Of a DNA stretch of 64,000 bases, positions 57,258 to 64,000 are shown one piece after another; position 1 is the first letter of the stretch; every line of letters begins with the position of its first letter. The translations under genes and the position numbers were made by a program. Origin of the DNA: Chlorella sorokiniana (taxonomy: Eukaryota; Chlorophyta; Trebouxiophyceae; Chlorellales; Chlorellaceae); NCBI GenBank assembly GCA_025917655.1, contig CP084608.1:744001-808000 (forward strand), read 5' to 3'. The notes below the pieces were generated by a model. The model was not told where the DNA came from, searched no databases, and worked only from the letters and a program-made list of their open reading frames with translations.

Positions 57258-57612
57258 GTGCCCGGCTTGCGTTGGATTCTTCCTTGCCTTTTCTGACTCT
57301 GTCACAGTTTTGCCTTGCTTTGCATCCTTGTCATCATGCTTTGCGTGCATGCTTGCTTGCCATCCCGTGTGCTTGCTGCATCTTGCATCACCTCAGCGCG
57401 ATGGGGGTGCGCGGGCCCGGGCTTTGACTCCCGCGCGCTGCTGGCCTGATGAGTTCCCGGTTTCGAGGGCCAGCCCGTTCCTGTCTGCTGGCTCCGGCTG
57501 CAGCAGAGGTGGGCCCGTTTGCGTCTGAGTTGCATGGGCCCTATGCCCCGTCCGCGAGGGACAGTGATTGTCCCGAAGGCAGACGTTAAACACGTGTAAC
57601 ATAACATGACAT
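57258..57612 (+). repeat. RepY copy 4
   Basis: Full RepY, ending CACGTGTAACATAACATGACAT. Confidence 0.8.
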
Positions 57613-58108
57613 ATAAGTAGGGCTGGAGGTTACAAGAGGAGACTGCCCATGAGAAAAGCTGAAAGAAAAGGATGGAATAGTTGCGAGTGGGGGCGAGAGG
57701 CCTGTTAAGTAGGCCGCCAGGTAGAAAGTCAAAGCATGCACAGCACTATTTGGTGAGCCCCTAGTGAGCCCCTGCACCAGGATTAGGTAAGCCTCTGGTG
57801 AGCCCCTACACCAGGATTAGGTGAGCTTTGGAAGCTTCTGGAAGGAAGGCTGTAGAAGCTTCGAGAAGGTTCGAGAAGCTTCTAGAAGCGGATGCACAGA
57901 AGTGTGTAGAAGCTTCCGGAAGGATCTAGAGGTTTCTGGAAGCTTGTAGAAGAACGCACGGGGAAGCTTCTAGAATGTTCCAGAAGGGTCGCTGGATGGA
58001 AGGCAGGCAAGTAGCGGACTTAACAATCTCTAGTAACGCCTGCCAGCTGACAGCTTGGCAGATGTGCGGCGGATGTGCAGACTGGACACGTGGCACCGCC
58101 ACACTTAA
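57613..58108 (-). repeat. 516-bp LTR with heat-shock elements (copy 2, reverse)
   Basis: Reverse copy of 55587-56102, from TTAACA at 58103-58108 back to CCCTACTT, lacking the last ~20 bp. The seven-unit array is intact: GAA 57855, TTC 57860, GAA 57865, TTC 57870, GAA 57875, TTC 57880, GAA 57885. TGTAA signal retained (TTACA at 57630). Confidence 0.8.
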
Positions 58109-58670
58109 CAAACATGCGCCGGCTGGACGGCACCTATGCTGAGTGGTTCCGTGGCCGCGACACCTCCCTCCGTATGGGCCAGTTCAAAGCGCGGTGGACC
58201 CACCACAGGGGCGCGCTTTGTGTTGTGGAGGCGGGTGCTATGTTATGTTACACTGGTTTAACGTCTGCCTTCGGGACAATCACTGTCCCTCGCAGACGGG
58301 GCATAGGGCCCATGCAACTCAGACGCTATGCGGTTGCGCTTCAGCCTGTCCCACCCGGTGGCCGCGCCAGCGGAGGGCCCTTCTGCGTCTCGGGTGCCTG
58401 CAATTGCCCCTGCGTCCTGCCTTGGTCCCTTGCCCCCTCCACGCCTGCAGCTCTCCCCTGCCTCCGCTCGCCCTGGTGGAGCCTCGCCTGCGGCTATCCC
58501 TCCGGCGGGGCCGCTGCTGGGTACGGAGCGTCAAGGCGGGACAGCCCCTTCAGGCGGCGAGGCAGCACTGGCACGGGCTGCACCACGCGCGGGCGTCGGT
58601 TGACTCTCCGCCCTGCCCTTTTCTGGCTGAGGCCCTCCTCTTCTTTGCGGGGCGCTTTCCCACGACCTCA
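58109..58670 (+). other. Unidentified coding-like segments with an inverted RepY tail
   Basis: 58109-58234 is open on the plus strand (MRRLDGTYAEWFRGRDTSLRMGQFK) with no family I recognise. 58235-58325 is the RepY end in reverse. 58326-58600 is open and Pro/Ala-rich, and 58575-58670 matches 22560-22650 inverted. These may be parts of LINE ORF1. Confidence 0.4.
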
Positions 58671-60837
58671 GTGAGGCCCGCTGGCCCGCCCTGCCCAACT
58701 CTGCGCAGGCAAAGGGCCCAAACGCGTGTAGCTGATGTACCTCCACCCCAAGGTACCTAAAGGAGGGGGCGGTGGCCAGCCGCTCCCCCGGTACGTGAGG
58801 CGTGGTGCTGGCCTTGTCGCCATGCGAGAAGAGGCGGGGAAGACCACCACCTTGGTCTTCTCAACATTAACGGTCAGGCCCCAACGCTCACAGTACCGCT
58901 CCAGCACCCCCAGCTGTGCTTGGAGCCCAGCTGCCGCCACGGACACGAGCAGCAAGTCGTCAGCATACAACAACGCTGGGACCCTGTGACCACGCAGGGT
59001 GGGCAGCACAACCCCATCCGCACTCATCACCCACTGCTCAAAGTCGTCTAGAAACAAGCCAAACAAAGTGGGGCTCAGCGGGCACCCTTGCTTGACGCCA
59101 ATGGAGGATTGGAACAAAGGAGTGAGGCCCTCGTGCGTGCGGACACACATGGGCACATCCCCGTACAATGCCTTCACCGCATCAAGCAACGCCGTGGGCA
59201 TACCACGGCGCGCAAGCTTGTCCCAGAGCAACCTCCTATCCACCAAGTCGTACGCTTTCTTGAAATCCACAAAGCAAGTGAACAGGGGCGCACCCCGTGC
59301 CCGAGCGGATTCAATCAGCGTGCGCAACACGAAAATCTGGTCAGCGGTCCGGTGGTCCTTCCGGAACCCTGCTTGGCCTGCAGCTCTCAGGCCTGCCCCC
59401 TCCGCCCAGTCCGTGACCCTCTTGTTCACCAAGACGGCATATAGCTTTGCCAGCAGCGTGCCAACAGCAATGCCCCTGTAGTTGCCAGGCTCCAACGGAC
59501 CACCGGCCTTGAATATGGGAGTGATAGCACTCACAGCAAGGACCGACATGGTGCCAACGCGACGGCAGGCATTGAAGACAGCTGCTATGGCAGGAGCCAA
59601 TGCGTCACATCCCCCTTTAGGATGTCAACCTGCTCAAAGCCTGTCACGGCGGCTCGCCGTTTGAGGCGGGGGACGGCAGCTCGCACCTCAGCTGCGGTGA
59701 AGGGCCCATCAAAGGACTGGGGCGCAGTGCTGACCTCATTCGGTTGCAAATGGATGGGTGGGTTGATTGCGGGCAAGGGTTGAGTGTGGCCAGAGCTCTC
59801 ATGGGAAGGCAAAGGGGCAAGGGGTTGTGCCAACAACCCCTTGAAGTAGTCGTACCACTGGCGAGGCGTAATGGCAGGTGCGGTCGGGTGACCCATGCGG
59901 CCCAACGGCCTCCAAACTTTCCGCCAGAAAGCTGCCATGTCCGCATTGGCAAGCTTGACAGCCAAAGCCCCTTTTGTTCTCCGCAGCTCACGCTTCATGC
60001 GGGCAGCAAGGCGACGGTACTCCTTGGCAGCCTGACGATAGGCGTGAGACTCAGGGCCCGCGGAGCGCAGTTGGCGCTGCACCTCGCGGCGTGCCCTGTT
60101 AACCTGACGGCGAACCTCTACACGGCTGGCGCGGCGGCGGCCCTGGCCCCGAGTGGAGCGTTCATCCTGCGGCATCACCTCCGCCAACGACTGACCCACG
60201 ACCGAGCGCAGGTCCGCAATGACGCCTTGCAGGCCCTCGCTGTCAGACACGGTGGCCGAGGCGCTGACGACCTCGGCCAAGCGTGCCTGAACAGCGTCAG
60301 ACTGCAGGAGGGCTTGCCACTCCTCCGCTTTGGCGGGGTCCCAAGTGGGCGCCACAGGGTCAGGCAGGGTATAAACAAACATGCCCCCTGCTCAGCCTCT
60401 GCAGCCCCACCCAGCACCCCAGCAGGGAGCGACACCCGCAGGCTGACCCGGCAGTGGTCCGAATGGGCGTCAATTTCCCGCACAACAAGGCGTGAGAGGA
60501 GGGGGAAGACCCGGGGCAGCCCAGGAAGAAGTCAACCTGGCTGCTGCCCCCACCCACAGGGTAGCAGGTGCAGGCGCCTGTCTCATCGCCTGCCACTCTG
60601 CCATTGGCAATGCGCATGCCCGTCGTCTGACACAAGTGTAGCAACTCATTGGCATAGCCAATGTTGGTGCCACGATCTTGGGACTGCCGCGGGATGCCCG
60701 TGGGGAGGCCCCTTCCTCGCCCACGGCCAACGCGCGCTGGAGGGCGACGTTGTGCTCATCCGAGCCACCAGCCACCCAATCAGGACGCTCCCTGGGTCTG
60801 GCATTGACATCAGTGGATGCAGCGGCAGCGCCGGCGG
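58671..60837 (-). mobile_element. Zepp-like LINE fragment 4 (endonuclease end + RT)
   Basis: Minus strand. Endonuclease C-terminal half at 60470-60800 (DVNARPRE, QVDFFLGC, AHSDHCRV), basic linker 59585-60380 continuously open (RRRASRVEVRRQVNRARREVQRQ), then RT 58668-59600 open over about 310 codons with SAITPIFKAG, VDFKKAYDLVDRR, GVKQGCPLSP and YADDLLLVSVAAAG. The best-preserved RT in the window. A frameshift separates linker and RT near 59600, as in other copies. Confidence 0.88.
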
Positions 60838-61555
60838 GCCATGCGATACAGCCTGACTTCTGTTCATCTTTACATGCGCGCTGCTGGGGCTCCTTCCATT
60901 CCTGCAGGCGGCGGCAGTTGGGCGGCCGGCAGCGGCAGCGGCGATGGCGGCAAGTGCGTGTGTAGTGGCGCGGCGGGTGATGGGCGTTCGCCACCGTGTG
61001 TGGCAACGTGCCGGCGGGGTCCGCCCGCCCCCGCCCGGCTTGCCTTGCGGCACCCCGCGCCGCCGGTCCTAGCGGGCCGGCAGGCACACCTGCGGAGCGC
61101 GTACATGCCCTTGCTGTCGGTAGTCGTGTGCCCGCTAGCCCTCGGCTTGCCCCGTCCTTGCTCTTTGCATCCATTGGTTGACGGTTCCCCAGCGCTCGGC
61201 TCCTGCGTTGACTTGTCCCTGTTCCCAGGGCTCCCTCCACCACGCTTCCACACTCGATTTCCTCGCCCCTTTCTGAGTGGCTTGCACCTTCCCTTTCCAT
61301 GGCTCCCCTCCTTTTCTTAGCCTGCCCCCTCCTGGACGCCCCCTTCTCCCTGTCCCAGTACGCCCCCCCCTTTTTTGTCTTGGCCTGGTTGCCTTTGCGT
61401 CTCTTCCGTGGTGGGTTGCTCCATCCTCGCCTCGCGTCTTTCAGTTCTTTGCCTTGCCCTGTTGTGCCGCTGCCTGCCCCAGTCTGGCGGTTGCCGGGAT
61501 CTCGCGTTTCATCTGCCTTCACAGCGACATGCCGAACACACACACACACAGCGGC
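60838..61555 (+). mobile_element. RepX copy 5
   Basis: From GGCCATGCGATACAGCC to ACACACACACACAG, where it joins RepY instead of continuing to its A tract. Confidence 0.8.
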
Positions 61556-61794
61556 CCCTGCCAGCCCGTGCCCGGCTTGCGTTGGATTCTTCCTTGCCTT
61601 TTCTGACTCTCTCACAGATTTCCTTGCTTTGCATCCTTGTCATCATGCTTTGATTGCGTGCTTGCTTGCCATCCCGTGTGCTTGCTGCATCGTGCATCTT
61701 CACCTCGACGCGATGGGGGTGCGCGGGCCCGGGCTTTGACTCCCGTGCGCTGCTGGCCTGATGAGTTCCCCCACGTCTCAAGTGTAAGAGCACC

Positions 61795-61825
<31 letters not shown>

Positions 61826-62163
61826 AGATGAGTTCCCGGTTTCGAGGGCCAGCCCGTTCCTGTCTGCTGGCTCCGGCTGCTGCAGGGATGGGCCCGTTTG
61901 CGTCTGAGTTGCATGGGCCCTATGCCCCGTCTGCGAGGGACAGTGATTGTCCCGAAGGCAGACGTTAAACACGTGTAACATAACATAACATAACACAAAA
62001 AAGAAAAAAAGAACAAATCTGCATACCACCCCGTGGCTGCATGCCCCATCTTGCTGTCACATGCGCGTTCGCGCTGCTGTTTGGCTGCCTCATCGGTCAT
62101 GATGCTTCGTGGCTTCGGCCTACGCTTCTTGAGATCCCCCACGTCTCAAGTGTAAGAGCACCC

Positions 62164-62197
<34 letters not shown>
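61556..62197 (+). repeat. Interleaved RepY and RepX ends with two A tracts
   Basis: RepY body (to 61768), RepX terminus with about 26 A (61769-61826), RepY terminus (61827-61996), RepX terminus with about 31 A (61997-62197). RepY reads straight through at GATGAGTTCCC if 61769-61828 is removed, so a RepX end inserted into RepY. Confidence 0.7.
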
Positions 62198-62204
<7 letters not shown>

Positions 62205-63318
62205 TGCCCGCTGAGCCCCACTTTGTTTGGCTTGTTTCTAGACGACCTTGAGCAGTGGGTGATGAGTGCGGATGGGGTTGAGCTGCCCACGCTGCGTGGT
62301 CACAGGGTCCCACCGTTGTTGTATGCTGACGACTTGCTGATCGTGTCCGTGACCGCAGCTGGGCTCCAAGCACAGCTGGGGGTGCTGGAGCGGTACTTGA
62401 GCGTTGGGGCCTGACCGTTAATGTTGAGAAGACCAAGGTGGTGGTCTTCCTCGCCTCTTCTCGCGTGGCGGCGAGGCCAGCACCACGCCTCACGTACCGT
62501 GGGGAGCGGCTGGCCACCGCCCCCTCCTTTAGGTACCTTGGGGTGGAGGTACATCAGCTACACGCGATTGGGCCCTTTGCCTGCGCAGAGTTGGGCAAGG
62601 CGGGCCCGCGGGCCTTGCACGCCATGCGGCGCAAGCTCTCCCACATTGGCATGTCTGACTTTGGGTTGCAAAGGCGGCTTTGCCAGGCTTTGGTGCTGCC
62701 TGTGGTGTCGTACGGCTGCGAGGTGTGGGCGCCGCAGTTCTTGCGAGGGGGTGGGGAGAATGCTTCCGAGCGGCTCTTGCCCTCATTCTTGCGGCACGCG
62801 ATGGGGCGCCTGCCGCAAAGCACTCCCGCTCCTGTGGTGCTGGCCGAGGCAGGGTTTTATCCCCTTGCCACTCACTGGGGCAAGCTGGTGACCCGTTTCT
62901 GGAACAGGCTGGTGGGCCTCCCAAATACGCGCGTCACCAAGTGGGCGCTCTTTGAGCAGTTAGACCTTTTGCGGGCACATAGTGGGGCAGGATAGTACTT
63001 CCTCCTCCCGCAACCGTACCTGACCGAGGTTGACAACCGTGCGCACATGGCCAGCCTGGCCAGGTTCCGCATGGGCTGTCATTGGTTGCGGGTGGAGACT
63101 AGGAGGCGCGAGGGGTTGGACAGGCCCAACCGGACCTGCCCCCACTACTCGTTGGGTGTGGTGGAGGACGAGCATCACATGGTGTTTGACTGCCCAAAGT
63201 ATGCCCGCTTGCGTGCCGATTACAGTGAGTCCCTTTTTGGGGTCGGTCAGGGTCCGCCCAGCGGTCCGTTGGCGGGGCAAGGAACCTTGGCACAGGTCCT
63301 TGCGCATGATTCGGTGGA
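62198..63318 (+). mobile_element. LINE fragment 5 (RT C-terminus and zinc-finger end)
   Basis: Begins at KQGCPLSPTLFGL directly after the A tract. YADDLLIVSV is at about 62325, the thumb follows, then the only copy here with the C-terminal part: FRMGCHWLRVETRR and CPHYSLGVVEDEHHMVFDCPKYARLRADYSESL, a zf-RVT-like C-H-C arrangement (usual first motif CPHC, here CPHY). It stops where gag C sequence joins near 63318 at shared GGTGGAAGGCCCGCC. Confidence 0.85.
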
Positions 63319-63752
63319 AGGCCCGCCAGAAACTGTAAAGCGACTTCCGAGTCCTTTACTTCATCGCCAGCTGCTCGTAGCTGGGTCTGGATCTCCTTTG
63401 CCCGTGCTGCATAGACTGTAAGCGGCTCTGTCGGGCTGAGCTTGAGCTGAGTGAGCTCCCGTCGCAAGATGAGCTTGCGAGCGTTGGTCTTGGCCTCATA
63501 CGTGGTCTTCAGTGTCTTCCACGCACTCTTGGCTGTCGCGCACTGTCCCACCGTTGTCAGGTGATGATCCTTCACGTGCAAGATGATCTGCGCCAGTGCC
63601 CTCTGGTCCCGATCTGAGGAGACGGTGTCCTCCGAGATCGCACTCCAAAGTCCCTTGGAGATGAGCAGCGCACGCATGCGAATGCTCCATGTGGCGTAGT
63701 TGTCCACGTCCAGGCGTTCGACGGTGAGCTTGTCCTCCGCTGCCGTCGCCAT
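63319..63752 (-). pseudogene. Gag C fragment, second copy
   Basis: Same gag as 56103-56644, in frame from MATAAEDKLTVERLD at 63752 to LAGLPP, with ISKGLWSAISEDTV intact (the base missing at 56543 is present). Truncated at the LINE junction. Leader 63753-63847, then RepY (63848 to window end). Confidence 0.85.
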
Positions 63753-63847
63753 GATGTACCGCCTGCTTCAGAGGGATGACGAGATGTCCAAAGCGTGTGC
63801 GTAAGTGCGCCAAGCAGAGGTGAAGGATGTGAGCGCCTTAATTTATG

Positions 63848-64000
63848 CCCGGCTTGCGTTGGATTCTTCCTTGCCTTTTCTGACTCTTTCACAGTTTGCC
63901 TTGCTTTGCATCCTTGTCATCATGCTTTGCTTGCGTGCTTGCTTGCCATCCCGTGTGCTTGCTGCATCTTGCATCACCTCAGCGCGATGGGGGTGCGCGG
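63848..64000 (+). repeat. RepY copy 5 (cut by window edge)
   Basis: First 153 bp of RepY, identical in arrangement to 56738, continuing beyond the window. Confidence 0.8.

Noticed and set aside
1-64000. tRNA, rRNA or telomere repeats
   Set aside because: Scanned by eye for tRNA A/B box pairs, TTTAGGG-type arrays and rRNA-like blocks; none convincing apart from the isolated B-box-like motif at 29311-29467.

Overview
The window looks like nuclear DNA of a green alga, most likely a Chlorella-like trebouxiophyte. It is GC-rich, its host genes are cut into many short GT-AG exons, TGTAA poly(A) signals sit 3' of several genes, and the mobile DNA includes Zepp-like LINEs and Ty1/copia elements. The lineage is an inference from these traits, not from a search.

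Bases 1-18,306 are a compact, single-copy gene region: the end of an unidentified gene (to 347), a BSD-domain protein (644-2141, minus), GINS subunit PSF1 (2431-3543), a TRAIP-like RING E3 ligase (4109-6303), cytosolic aspartyl-tRNA synthetase (6520-9686), an organellar mTERF-like protein (10158-11145, minus) and the ribosome-biogenesis factor RRP12 (11675-18306). They are housekeeping functions (replication, translation, 40S maturation, organelle expression) with no operon-like logic. Almost every one carries single missing bases in short homopolymers that break the frame inside conserved domains, so the consensus probably has residual indel errors.

Bases 18,307-64,000 are a dense nest of retrotransposons with no recognisable host gene. 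The parts are: Zepp-like LINE fragments (endonuclease + reverse transcriptase) in both orientations; two dispersed repeats, here called RepX (ends in poly(A)) and RepY (ends in TAACA units); copia family A (gag-pol, LTRs of about 353-372 bp beginning TGTTRGATGG in window orientation); copia family B (integrase and RT halves, split by a nested insertion at 23,881-36,675 with a GGGCG target duplication); and a third copia group with a gag fragment and a separate 516-bp LTR.

The most interesting observations are: (1) the 516-bp LTR carries perfect five- and seven-unit heat-shock elements, in two copies; (2) copia family A has a primer-binding site matching the anticodon arm of initiator tRNA-Met, i.e. 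copia-style half-tRNA priming; (3) a 3.5-kb-arm inverted repeat at 38,419-47,270 whose right arm is full of indels and CTG-to-CCG changes; (4) a 6.7-kb duplication flanking that palindrome, with mosaic differences; (5) GC-AG introns, one leading to a 13-nt terminal exon in the aspartyl-tRNA synthetase gene.
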